A stretch of DNA of 32,386 nt from NCBI GenBank assembly GCA_031267675.1, contig JAIRYT010000057.1, forward strand, positions 1 through 32,386, in the 5' to 3' direction. The notes beneath the pieces are model-generated. The model was not told where the DNA came from. It saw nothing but the letters and a program-made list of their open reading frames with translations, and made no database searches. This document shows positions 14,464 to 22,663 of this stretch, piece after piece; the first letter of the stretch is position 1, and every line of letters begins with the position of its first letter. The translations under genes and the position numbers were made by a program. The stretch comes from Treponema sp. (GTDB taxonomy: Bacteria > Spirochaetota > Spirochaetia > Treponematales > Breznakiellaceae).

Positions 14464-16304
14464 AAACCGCAAAAAAAGCAAAGAAAGAAATTGAATATGA
14501 CGAGTCAAAAATAAAAACCCTTTCATCGCTGGATCATATACGGCTGCGTACCGGCATGTATATCGGGCGGCTTGGAGACGGTTCAAACGCCGACGACGGC
14601 ATTTATGTGCTGTTAAAAGAAGTAATCGACAACGGTGTTGACGAATTTATTATGGGGAACGGAAAGCAAATCGATATACAGGTAAAAGACGGAACCGTGC
14701 GCGTACGCGATTTTGGCCGGGGCATTCCCCTGGGAAAACTGGTAGAATGCGTTTCGGTAATTAATACCGGCGCAAAATACAACGATGACGTGTTCCAGTT
14801 TTCGGTCGGGTTAAACGGCGTGGGAACCAAGGCGGTAAACGCGCTTTCGCGGTACTTTAGGGTTGTATCAATACGATCCGGCGACTTTGCGGAAGCGGTT
14901 TTTGAACGGGGAACGATCAAAAACCAGCGCAGGGGTAAATGCGCTTCTACCATGAGCGCCGCCGCAAAAAGGGACGGTACCTTTGTTGAATTTATTCCCG
15001 ATGACGAAATTTTTGGACCCTGTGAATTTAACCTGGAGTTTATCGAAAAACGGATTAAAAATTATACGTATCTTAACGCGGGGCTCAGCCTTGTGCTGAA
15101 CGGCAAAACCTATGTTTCTACCAAGGGGCTTTATGATCTTTTGGGCGATGAGGCAGGGGACGATACGCTTTATCCGCTTGGGTACTGCCGCATGGATCAC
15201 CTTGAGTTTTCGTTTACGCATACCAATAATTACGGCGAAGAATATTTTTCGTTTGTCAACGGGCAATATACAAGCGACGGCGGCACTCATCTTTCCGCGT
15301 TCAGGGAAGGTTTCTTAAAGGGAATACAGGCGTACTTTAAAAGGGATTTTCGCAGCGAAGATGTAAAGGAAGGGGTAATCGCCGCTGTCGCGGTCAAAAT
15401 TAAAAATCCGGTGTTTGAAAGCCAGACAAAAAATAAACTGGGAAACAGCGATATACGAAGCTGGATTGTTCAGGCGGTACGGGAAGGAACCGACGACTGG
15501 CTGCACAAAAATCCGCTGGCCGCAAAAAAGCTGGAACAAAAAATTCTTTCCAACGAAAAACTCCGTTCCGAGTTAAACGCGGTAAAAAAAGAAGCGCGGG
15601 AAGCGGCAAAAAAAATATCGCTTAAGATACCCAAACTTAAAGACTGCAAGTATCACCTTGACGACGGCGGAAACGGGGAGTTTTCTACCATCTTTATTAC
15701 CGAAGGCGATTCTGCGGCCGGTTCAATGGTTACCAGCCGTGACGTAATGACCCAGGCCATTTTTGCGCTGCGCGGTAAAATTGAAAACATGTATGGAAAA
15801 AGCCAGGCTTCAATTTATAAAAACCTGGAGTTGTACAATCTTATGATGGCGCTGGGTATCGAAAACGACGTAGAAGGGCTGCGTTATGCCCGGATTGTAA
15901 TTGCCACCGACGCGGACTTTGACGGTTTCCACATCCGCAACCTTCTTTTAACGTTTTTTCTTTCGTACTTTGAAGAACTGGTTACCATGGGTCATGTGTA
16001 TATTCTGGAAACGCCGCTCTTTCGGGTGCGGACCAAAAAAGAAACCCGCTACTGTTACAACGAGGCCGAGCGTGACGCGGCGGTCGGCGGACTTGGCTCG
16101 GGCAGCGAGGTTACCCGCTTTAAGGGCCTGGGCGAGATCAACCCCAGCGAATTCGGCCAGTTTATCGGCGATGAAATGCGCCTTGTGCCGGTGTCGGTAA
16201 GCACGCTTAAAAATGTGCCCCAGGTGCTAAGTTTCTATATGGGAAAAAACACGCCGGAACGCAGGGAATACATTATGAAGAATTTAATGAAGGACGTAAG
16301 CTAG
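14460..16304 (+). CDS. parE: DNA topoisomerase IV subunit B (ParE-type)
   Basis: This is the ATPase subunit of a type IIA topoisomerase that decatenates replicated chromosomes. The GHKL ATP site is visible as EVIDNGVDEF, DFGRGIPLG and the ATP-lid stretch SVGLNGVGTKAVNALS. The TOPRIM metal site is ITEGDSA with DADFDG (usual DADVDG). The sequence RTGMYIGRLGDGSNADDGIYVLLKEVIDN and the 614-residue length fit the compact ParE of Bacteroidetes and spirochaetes more than GyrB. GyrB-type assignment cannot be fully excluded without a tree. It has a strong GAGGAGG site and abuts parC (TAGATG). Confidence 0.88.
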   Translation: MKTAKKAKKEIEYDESKIKTLSSLDHIRLRTGMYIGRLGDGSNADDGIYVLLKEVIDNGVDEFIMGNGKQIDIQVKDGTVRVRDFGRGIPLGKLVECVSVINTGAKYNDDVFQFSVGLNGVGTKAVNALSRYFRVVSIRSGDFAEAVFERGTIKNQRRGKCASTMSAAAKRDGTFVEFIPDDEIFGPCEFNLEFIEKRIKNYTYLNAGLSLVLNGKTYVSTKGLYDLLGDEAGDDTLYPLGYCRMDHLEFSFTHTNNYGEEYFSFVNGQYTSDGGTHLSAFREGFLKGIQAYFKRDFRSEDVKEGVIAAVAVKIKNPVFESQTKNKLGNSDIRSWIVQAVREGTDDWLHKNPLAAKKLEQKILSNEKLRSELNAVKKEAREAAKKISLKIPKLKDCKYHLDDGGNGEFSTIFITEGDSAAGSMVTSRDVMTQAIFALRGKIENMYGKSQASIYKNLELYNLMMALGIENDVEGLRYARIVIATDADFDGFHIRNLLLTFFLSYFEELVTMGHVYILETPLFRVRTKKETRYCYNEAERDAAVGGLGSGSEVTRFKGLGEINPSEFGQFIGDEMRLVPVSVSTLKNVPQVLSFYMGKNTPERREYIMKNLMKDVS

Positions 16305-18227
16305 ATGGCCTACATTAAAACGCTCTTTGATCGCAATTTTCTGGAATATGCAAGTTATGTAATCAAGGACCGGGCGATTCCCGATCTTGAAGACGGCCTT
16401 AAACCGGTACAGCGGCGCATATTGCATTCCCTTTTTGAAATGGACGACGGCAAGTTTCACAAGGTGGCCAATGTTGTCGGCCACTGCATGAAGTATCACC
16501 CGCACGGCGACGCTTCGATTGGGAGCGCGCTTGTCGTACTTGCCAACAAAAATCTGTTTATTGACCGCCAGGGAAACTTTGGCAACATTTATACCGGCGA
16601 TGAAGCTTCCGCGGCGCGTTACATTGAATGCCGCTGTACGCCGCTGGCAAAGGATATTTTTTATAATCCCAAACTTACTCCCTATGTCGACTCGTATGAC
16701 GGGCGCAACAGGGAGCCGGTGCTGCTTCCCGCAAAAATGCCCGTGGTTCTGGTTATCGGCACCGAAGGCATAGCCGTGGGAATGTCGACCAAAATTCTTC
16801 CCCACAATGTTATCGAAGTTCTTGAGGCGGAAAAGGCGTGCCTGCAGGGAAAGAAATTCGCCCTTTACCCCGACTTTCCCGCCGGCGCTTCAATGGATGT
16901 ATCCGATTACCAGGACGGAAACGGAAAAGTCCGCGTGCGGGCAAAGCTTGATCTTTCCGATCCAAAACGCCTGGTAATCCGCGAACTTCCCTTTGGCTCG
17001 ACAACCGAAAGCATGATGGCCAGCATAGAAAACGCCGCAAGAACGGGGCGCATCAAGGTACAGTCAATCAACGATTATACGGCCGAAAATGTCGAAATTG
17101 AAATAAAACTTGCCCGTGGCGAATACGCCAAAGAAACAATTGACGCCCTGTTTGCGTTTACCGAATGCGAGCAGTCCATTTCGGTAAATCTCCTGGTAAT
17201 CAAAGACGGCCTTCCCCTGGTAATGACCGTTACCGAAGTAATAAAATATCACGCAAAGCAGCTGGTAAAAATATTAACAAAAGAACTTGAACTGGAAAAA
17301 AAGGAACTTGGCGACAAACTTCATCTGCGGAACCTTGAACGTATTTTTATTGAAGAGCGAATCTATAAAAAGATTGAAACAATGAAAACCGCCCGTGGAG
17401 TGAGCGAAGCGGTCAAGGCCGGGTTTAAGCCGTATCTTAAAGAGATTGGAAGCCGCGGCGTAAGCGACGATGATGTTGAACATCTGCTCCGCATTCCCAT
17501 AAGGCGCATTTCGCTTTACGATATAAATAAGGCGCACGAAGAAATGCGTTCCCTGCAGGCGCGTATTAAAGAAATTAACAGCCATTTAAAAAATATTGTC
17601 GTATACGCGCTCGCCTATATTGACGGCGTTATCGCGAAAATTCAGGCAAATGAGGAACTTGGCGGCGGAAAGCGAAAAACAAGGGTAGGGACTTTTGAAC
17701 TGGTCGACGTAAAAGAAGCGGTCCGCCGCGACGTTCAGCTTAAATATGACGGCGCTTCCGGATATTTGGGCAGCTCTGTCGCGTCAGGAAAAGTAGTCGC
17801 CGAGCTTTCGCCCTTTGATCGTATTTTGGTAATTCGAAACAACGGCCTGTGGTCGGTAATTGATATTCCCGAAAAGGCGTTTATCGGGCCCAACGCCTGG
17901 TTTATCGGACACGCCGACAAAGATATAATAAAGGCGATTACCTTTACCCTTGTCTACAAAGAGGCAAAAACCCGTTATCCGTGTATTAAGCGTTTTTCCA
18001 TAGAAGGATGGATTATGAACAAGGATTACGCGCTTCTTCCCGACGGATGCGAGGTGCTGCACGGCGACATGCGGACAAAGTTTTCGTTTACGATAAAATA
18101 CAAACCAAAACCGCGCCTTAAGGTGCTTAGCGAAGTTTTTAAGGCCGGCGATTACAGCGTAAAGGGAATTAAAGCAGGCGGCGTGCGCCTTTCCGCCAAA
18201 GAAGCGGAAGGAATCGAGGTAAAATAA
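16305..18227 (+). CDS. parC: DNA topoisomerase IV subunit A (ParC-type)
   Basis: This is the DNA-cleaving subunit that pairs with ParE. The family start FLEYASYVIKDRAIPDLEDGLKPVQRRIL is clear, the quinolone-region block is YHPHGDASIG, and the catalytic tyrosine lies in AARYIECR. The position after Arg-Tyr is Ile where most homologues have Thr. A long coiled-coil tower is present (about 300-440). The C-terminal part after about 470 is only about 170 residues, too short for the complete six-blade pinwheel of GyrA, which supports ParC over GyrA. It starts directly after the parE stop and its own stop shares a base with the next start (TAATG). Confidence 0.88.
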   Translation: MAYIKTLFDRNFLEYASYVIKDRAIPDLEDGLKPVQRRILHSLFEMDDGKFHKVANVVGHCMKYHPHGDASIGSALVVLANKNLFIDRQGNFGNIYTGDEASAARYIECRCTPLAKDIFYNPKLTPYVDSYDGRNREPVLLPAKMPVVLVIGTEGIAVGMSTKILPHNVIEVLEAEKACLQGKKFALYPDFPAGASMDVSDYQDGNGKVRVRAKLDLSDPKRLVIRELPFGSTTESMMASIENAARTGRIKVQSINDYTAENVEIEIKLARGEYAKETIDALFAFTECEQSISVNLLVIKDGLPLVMTVTEVIKYHAKQLVKILTKELELEKKELGDKLHLRNLERIFIEERIYKKIETMKTARGVSEAVKAGFKPYLKEIGSRGVSDDDVEHLLRIPIRRISLYDINKAHEEMRSLQARIKEINSHLKNIVVYALAYIDGVIAKIQANEELGGGKRKTRVGTFELVDVKEAVRRDVQLKYDGASGYLGSSVASGKVVAELSPFDRILVIRNNGLWSVIDIPEKAFIGPNAWFIGHADKDIIKAITFTLVYKEAKTRYPCIKRFSIEGWIMNKDYALLPDGCEVLHGDMRTKFSFTIKYKPKPRLKVLSEVFKAGDYSVKGIKAGGVRLSAKEAEGIEVK

Positions 18228-19348
18228 TGCCGGATATGATAAAAGAAATCGCGTTGTTTTCGGCGGAAGAGCAGCGTGAAATTGAAGCCGAAATAGAAAA
18301 AGCGGCCCGGCGAAAGGCCCCTTCTCTTCCTTCACGGGCAGAGGCGGCGCGAAGGGGAGTGTTTCCGCTTGTGGTCAACTGCGCAGCGCTTGTAATTTTG
18401 GCCGCCGGAGCTTTTTTACTTTTTTATTTTCATGACACGGAGTCGGCCGCCATTGGGGAAACAGGTGCGGTACTTGGTATAACGGAACGCGCTTTAATCC
18501 GCGAGATTCGCCGCGAAACAAACGCGCTGCTTGGCGAAAAAGACGCGGCAATCGCGTTAATGAACGAACAATTGGCCGGGGTAGACAGCGAACTTGCCCG
18601 CCTTGATTCCCTTGAAGCGCTGAGCGATGAACAGCGGACGGTTATGGAAGATCTGCGCCGCCAGCAGGATGAATACCGCGTTAATTTGTCAAAGGCGCAG
18701 GCGGAGCGGGCGCTGATAATTGCCGAATCAAATCAAAAAGAAGCGCAGCTGCGCGAACGGCTTTTGGAACAACAGCGGGCGAACGTTCAAAGTTCCGCCG
18801 AGGTCGAAGCCGCCGCCGCCGAACTTGCGCTTCTTTCCAGGGATCGCGAAAAGAACGAATTTGTTGAAACGCAGCTTAACGCCCTGTTTTCACGGGCCGG
18901 CAAATATATCGAGGACGGTCAATACCGTGACGCGCGGGACACCATTTCCCTTTTAAAGGAATTTTTACAAACGCCGGCGTTTGACGAACTGCGCGCGTTT
19001 CGCTCCCGCAGGGAAAGCGATCTGGCCGCGGTGAACGCGCTGTCCGTCCTTCTTGACGGTATAACAGCGCCGCCGGCAGCTCCTGAAACAGCGGCTTCCA
19101 CCGAAGAAGAGACCCGTGAAGCGGCGCGGCTGCAGCGGCAGCTTGCCGAAAATACGGCGTCGCTTGGATCAAAAGACGAGGCAATCGCCGGCCTGCAAAA
19201 AGATCTTGCCGACGCGCTTGCGCAGGTCCTGGCGTGGGACCGCCAACTGGAAAGCCTTCGGGTTCAGAACGCCGCAAATCTGGAAACAATGGAATCACAG
19301 CTAAGAACGATTTCGGCGCTTAACGCCGAAATAGAACGCCTGCAATAA
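18227..19348 (+). CDS. Membrane-anchored coiled-coil protein, last gene of the topo IV operon
   Basis: A cytoplasmic N-terminal segment of about 43 residues rich in Arg/Lys (AARRKAPSLPSRAEAARRG) precedes one transmembrane helix (about 44-67, FPLVVNCAALVILAAGAFLLFYF). By the positive-inside rule, the remaining 300 residues face the periplasm. They form long coiled coils (about 85-215 and 295-373) with a Pro/Ala linker near 280-292 and a TPR-like patch near 222-250 (GKYIEDGQYRDARDTISLL). I recognise no family. The start overlaps the parC stop by one base, so the protein is made with ParC. A link between chromosome separation and the cell envelope is an inference from this coupling only. Confidence 0.78.
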   Translation: MPDMIKEIALFSAEEQREIEAEIEKAARRKAPSLPSRAEAARRGVFPLVVNCAALVILAAGAFLLFYFHDTESAAIGETGAVLGITERALIREIRRETNALLGEKDAAIALMNEQLAGVDSELARLDSLEALSDEQRTVMEDLRRQQDEYRVNLSKAQAERALIIAESNQKEAQLRERLLEQQRANVQSSAEVEAAAAELALLSRDREKNEFVETQLNALFSRAGKYIEDGQYRDARDTISLLKEFLQTPAFDELRAFRSRRESDLAAVNALSVLLDGITAPPAAPETAASTEEETREAARLQRQLAENTASLGSKDEAIAGLQKDLADALAQVLAWDRQLESLRVQNAANLETMESQLRTISALNAEIERLQ

Positions 19349-19376
19349 ATTGTCCGCCGCGGAAAATAGTCTGGTC

Positions 19377-19799
19377 CTAAATATAATACATGGGCGACTG
19401 GCCGCTCATTTCGGTTATTTGGGCAAGGGTTTTATTGTTGATTACGTCGGCGATCAGGGCGTTAAGTTTGTCGTAGACCATTGCCCGCAGGCATCGCTGT
19501 ATGGTGCTTTCGCTGTTCGCGGGCGGGGGATCGGCGATAAGCATGTCTCCTTCCAGCACCGATAACACGTCGCCTATGACAATTTCTGACGGCGGGCGGG
19601 CAAGCCGGTAACCGCCGGATGACCCTTTAATGGAACTGATAAAACCGGCGCGTTTTAACAGGGGGGAAAGCTGCTCCAGATAACGCGGCGAGATTTCCTG
19701 CCGCGCGGCGATGTCGGCCAGGGTGGTCAACACGCCGTTATGTTCGGCAAGATCGATTAAAAAACGCATTCCGTAGCGCCCCCGCGTCGAAATCTTCAT
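19377..19799 (-). CDS. Rrf2-family transcriptional regulator without Fe-S cysteines
   Basis: The 140-residue protein starts MKISTRGRYGMRFLIDLA and has the Rrf2 winged helix: DIAARQEISPRYLEQLSPLLKRAGFI and SSGGYRLARPP. The cluster-binding region of IscR/NsrR-type members is absent; the only Cys is in QRCLRAM near the C-terminal helix. It is therefore more like CymR-type members, which sense cysteine status through a partner protein instead of through a cluster. It overlaps the preceding Rrf2 gene by 4 bp (ATGA) and lies two genes after cysK, so a role in cysteine or sulfur control is likely. Heterodimer formation with its neighbour is possible but unproven. Confidence 0.85.
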   Translation of the reverse strand: MKISTRGRYGMRFLIDLAEHNGVLTTLADIAARQEISPRYLEQLSPLLKRAGFISSIKGSSGGYRLARPPSEIVIGDVLSVLEGDMLIADPPPANSESTIQRCLRAMVYDKLNALIADVINNKTLAQITEMSGQSPMYYI

Positions 19800-20227
19800 A
19801 TCTGGTAGGCTCCGTTTTCCATGGCGCGGTATGCTTTGGTCAGTTCCGCAAAGGTAAGCGTGTCCGCGAATTTTCTGATTGTTTTATAAAGACTGTCCCA
19901 GATTTCGCGCGACGGACAATTTTTTCTGCGCGCGCATGATTTGTCATTTACGCAGTCAACCAAATCCAGCGGTCCTTCAACTTCAAGCAATACATCGGTC
20001 AGGGTAATTCGACCGGGCGGTCTTCCCAGGGTATAGCCGCCCTGGGAACCCCGCGTTCCCTTGAGCACTCCTGCCTTGCGCAGCGGAATAAAGAGTTGTT
20101 CCAGGTAGCCTTCGGAAATCGAAAGCGCTTTGGCGACAACATGGGTACTGGTAACCGCGGTAGAAGGCAGGAGGCACAGGTAGAGCAGCGCCTCCAGGGA
20201 ATAACGCCCTTTAGTCGAAATTCTCAT
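19796..20227 (-). CDS. Rrf2-family regulator with IscR-like cysteine triad
   Basis: The 143-residue protein has the Rrf2 winged helix (STHVVAKALSISEGYLEQLFIPLRKAGVL, GSQGGYTLGRPP). Cysteines at 92, 98 and 104 have the C-x5-C-x5-C spacing of IscR, at the same residue numbers. IscR's fourth ligand, His107, is Arg here, so the cluster, if made, would need another ligand. This protein probably senses iron-sulfur status, redox or cysteine supply. Its start lies 4 bases after the cysK stop, so cysK and the two Rrf2 genes form one operon, probably autoregulated through the palindrome at the cysK promoter. Confidence 0.88.
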   Translation of the reverse strand: MRISTKGRYSLEALLYLCLLPSTAVTSTHVVAKALSISEGYLEQLFIPLRKAGVLKGTRGSQGGYTLGRPPGRITLTDVLLEVEGPLDLVDCVNDKSCARRKNCPSREIWDSLYKTIRKFADTLTFAELTKAYRAMENGAYQI

Positions 20228-20230
20228 GGT

Positions 20231-21148
20231 CTAGGCTTCCCAAAGCCAGGTTGAAAGATACCGCTCGCCCGTATCGGGAAGAACCGCCACAATCGTCTTT
20301 CCCCTGTTTTCCGGTCGTTTTGAAAGCGTCAACGCCGCTTCCAAAGCCGCGCCGGAAGAAATACCAACCAGGATTCCTTCTTTTTTGCCCAGGGCGCGGG
20401 CCGCTTCGCCGGCCTTTACCTCGTCCGTTTGATAGATTTCGTCAATAATCGCCGGATCGTAGACCTGCGGTTGAAAACCCGCGCCGATTCCCTGAATTTT
20501 GTGCGGGCCGCTTTTTCCGCCGGAAAGCACCGGTGATGCCGAAGGCTCCACCGCAATCACCTTTACCGAGGCTTTTTTTGCCTTAAGGTATTTGCCCGCT
20601 CCGGTAACGGTCCCGCCGGTACCGACGCCGCCGACAAGAATGTCTACCGCGCCTTCGGTATCGTCCCAAATTTCGGGGCCGGTTGTTTTTTCGTGCACGG
20701 CGGGGTTCGCCGGATTGTTGAACTGCTGGGGTATGTAGGAATTGGGAATGGTTTCCGCAAGTTCTTCCGCTTTTTGGATTGCCCCCTTCATTCCCTTGGC
20801 GCCTTCGGTTAGTTCAAGTTCCGCGCCAAGCGCCGACAACAGCTTGCGCCGCTCAACGCTCATGGTTTCGGGCATGGTAAGAATGAGCCGGTAGCCTTTG
20901 ACCGCCGCCACAAAGGCCAGGCCTATGCCGGTATTGCCGCTGGTTGGTTCAATCAAAACGGTTCCTTCCTTGATTTTGCCCTCTTTTTCGCCCGCCTCAA
21001 TCATGGCAAGCGCTATCCTGTCTTTAACGCTGGAAAGGGGATTGAAGTATTCAAGTTTTACATAGACTTCGGCTCCTCCTTCGTTAATCTTGTTGATTCT
21101 TACCAGGGGGGTTTTCCCGATAAGATCCGTAATTTGGTTCGCACGCAT
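20231..21148 (-). CDS. cysK: Cysteine synthase A (O-acetylserine sulfhydrylase)
   Basis: This PLP enzyme makes cysteine from O-acetylserine and sulfide. K42 in SSVKDR binds PLP, TSGNTG (69-74) binds the substrate carboxylate, and GVGTGGT binds the cofactor phosphate. The 305-residue length is normal. GGAGG lies 6 bases before the ATG. It heads an operon with two Rrf2 regulators. The promoter and a 16-bp palindrome lie in the 78-bp gap and run into the 3' end of the transporter gene upstream. No cysE (serine acetyltransferase) is in view. Confidence 0.93.
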   Translation of the reverse strand: MRANQITDLIGKTPLVRINKINEGGAEVYVKLEYFNPLSSVKDRIALAMIEAGEKEGKIKEGTVLIEPTSGNTGIGLAFVAAVKGYRLILTMPETMSVERRKLLSALGAELELTEGAKGMKGAIQKAEELAETIPNSYIPQQFNNPANPAVHEKTTGPEIWDDTEGAVDILVGGVGTGGTVTGAGKYLKAKKASVKVIAVEPSASPVLSGGKSGPHKIQGIGAGFQPQVYDPAIIDEIYQTDEVKAGEAARALGKKEGILVGISSGAALEAALTLSKRPENRGKTIVAVLPDTGERYLSTWLWEA

Positions 21149-21198
21149 AAGATCCTCCGTGTGCCGGCCTTAACCGTAATATATTAGTAATACACCGT

Positions 21199-21214
21199 AT
21201 ATACTATGGTATAT
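21199..21214. promoter_or_regulatory. Palindromic operator candidate at the cysK promoter
   Basis: ATATAC (21199-21204), TATG and GTATAT (21209-21214) form a perfect 6-4-6 inverted repeat. It covers the -10 of the cysK promoter, where repressor binding would block transcription. The two Rrf2 regulators of the same operon are the natural candidates to bind it. Confidence 0.5.
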
Positions 21215-21230
21215 GCCGCGCTTCTGTCAA
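21201..21230 (-). promoter_or_regulatory. Promoter of the cysK-rrf2-rrf2 operon
   Basis: TTGACA (21230-21225) is a perfect -35, followed after 18 bp by TAGTAT (21206-21201). The -35 lies across the stop codon of the transporter gene that ends at 21227. Confidence 0.6.
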
Positions 21231-22567
21231 GTCTGCGCCATAATCTTCCGGTAGACTGTTTCGTCCAGGGTATACCGCTGCATAAGCAAAAAGGCGCATA
21301 AAAAGATAAATGCCGGCAGCGGCCCAATAATTATTCTGATTGCCAATTTAGCGGCCCCGGTTTGTACCGCGTTGGCCGTATACCCTCCAAAACCCAAAAT
21401 AAGCCCGGAAACAAACACCGACAGCGAGACGCCCGTTTTTGAGATAAAGGTCCAAATTCCGTAGTAAGCGCCTTCCTTTCGTTCGCCGGTAAGGACGGCG
21501 TCATATTCCACCGCGTCGGGAACCATCGCAAAGGGCGCGGCATAACTAAAACCCACCCCTGTTCCCGCGTACGCCAGCAGCAAAAGAAAGAGCCTCGGCG
21601 AAAGCAAATGTCCGATAGAGGCGACAAGAAGGCAGGCCGAACCCATAATGACAAAACAAATCTGGTAACTGCGCTTTTTTCCAATGTGCTTTGACACCGC
21701 CACCGATACGGGAATAAAAATCATGGCGGTAAAAAGCAGTACTGCCAGCGCCAGGGTTGTTGAATCGAGCCCCCAAAAGGAAAATTCAAAGGGATACAAA
21801 TACTGCATATAGTAGGCAAGTATGCTTTGTAAAAAAGTAATCCCCATCATGTGAAGCGCGTAACTTAAAAAGAGGACGACATAGGGTTTATTGGTAAAAA
21901 CGGCAAAATAGGTGGCAAAAAAACCTTCGGTGGGAACATTCCACCCCCGTTTTTCGCGTGTGCCAAAAAAGGTGATCAAGGCCGCGATCATGGCGAGCGC
22001 CCCCAGTACAAGCCCCATAAGGGACCAGCCTGTTTTGCCGCCGCCCAGCGCCTGCGCCAGGGGAAGAACTGCGGCCGCTCCAATAATCGTGCCAAAGACC
22101 GCACAGCCAAAACGGTATCCGTTTAAGCTGGTTCGCTCATGATAATCGCTGGTAAGCTCCGGTGTAAGCGATGAATAGGGGATGTTGAGCACGGTGCTTA
22201 CCGTATTGACCAGCATAAGGGTTCCGGCGGCCCACAGGGTCAAAAGCAGCGGCGAGGCGACACCGGGCGCGGAAAAGAAAAGCCACATCGAGAGCATCAT
22301 TGGCAGCGCGCCAAAAAGCAGATAGGGCCGCCGCCGTCCGAAGCGGGTAACGGTACGGTCGGAAATAAAGCCCATGACCGGATCGGTAACGGCGTCCCAG
22401 ACCTTGCCCGCCATTATCGCCGTCCCCGCCAGACACGCGGTTAAACCCGCGACATCGGTTAAATACTTAAGGCACCAGAAGCCCATCACCGTAAAAAGCA
22501 TGTTGCCGCCAAGGTCAAAAATGCCAAAACCCAGCTTTTGCGGTACCGAAAGTTTCTTACCAGCCAT
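21227..22567 (-). CDS. GPH-family sugar:cation symporter (MelB-like)
   Basis: This 12-helix membrane transporter of the glycoside-pentoside-hexuronide group carries sugars with H+ or Na+. Family marks are KLGFGIFDLGGNM at the start, DAVTDPVMGFISDRT with the conserved Asp pair in helix 2, RFGRRRPYLLFGA in the first loop, and the central PYSSLTPELTSDYHERTSLNGYR. The length of 446 residues is normal. The ATG has no Shine-Dalgarno sequence, and a TACAAT -10 ends 6 bases before it, so the message may be leaderless. It follows the LacI-type gene on the same strand after 96 bp; whether that regulator controls it is unknown. Confidence 0.9.
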   Translation of the reverse strand: MAGKKLSVPQKLGFGIFDLGGNMLFTVMGFWCLKYLTDVAGLTACLAGTAIMAGKVWDAVTDPVMGFISDRTVTRFGRRRPYLLFGALPMMLSMWLFFSAPGVASPLLLTLWAAGTLMLVNTVSTVLNIPYSSLTPELTSDYHERTSLNGYRFGCAVFGTIIGAAAVLPLAQALGGGKTGWSLMGLVLGALAMIAALITFFGTREKRGWNVPTEGFFATYFAVFTNKPYVVLFLSYALHMMGITFLQSILAYYMQYLYPFEFSFWGLDSTTLALAVLLFTAMIFIPVSVAVSKHIGKKRSYQICFVIMGSACLLVASIGHLLSPRLFLLLLAYAGTGVGFSYAAPFAMVPDAVEYDAVLTGERKEGAYYGIWTFISKTGVSLSVFVSGLILGFGGYTANAVQTGAAKLAIRIIIGPLPAFIFLCAFLLMQRYTLDETVYRKIMAQT

Positions 22568-22573
22568 GGGGAT

Positions 22574-22602
22574 ATTGTAGAGTAAATGCGGCGAATTGAG
22601 AA
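22574..22602 (-). promoter_or_regulatory. Promoter placed for a leaderless GPH-transporter mRNA
   Basis: TTCTCA (22602-22597), 17 bp, TACAAT (22579-22574). The seventh base after the -10, the usual start of transcription, is the A of the ATG at 22567. Confidence 0.45.
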
Positions 22603-22617
22603 TAGGCCCCGGCGGCG

Positions 22618-22651
22618 GACGTAGTATCGGTCAAGACGTAGTATCGGTCAA
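22618..22651. repeat. Perfect tandem duplication of a 17-bp unit
   Basis: GACGTAGTATCGGTCAA occurs twice without a gap (22618-22634 and 22635-22651) between the LacI-type gene and the GPH transporter. Read on the minus strand it gives TTGACC, 17 bp, GATACT, so the duplication itself generates a promoter-like pair. Confidence 0.85.
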
Positions 22652-22663
22652 ATTATAGAACAT

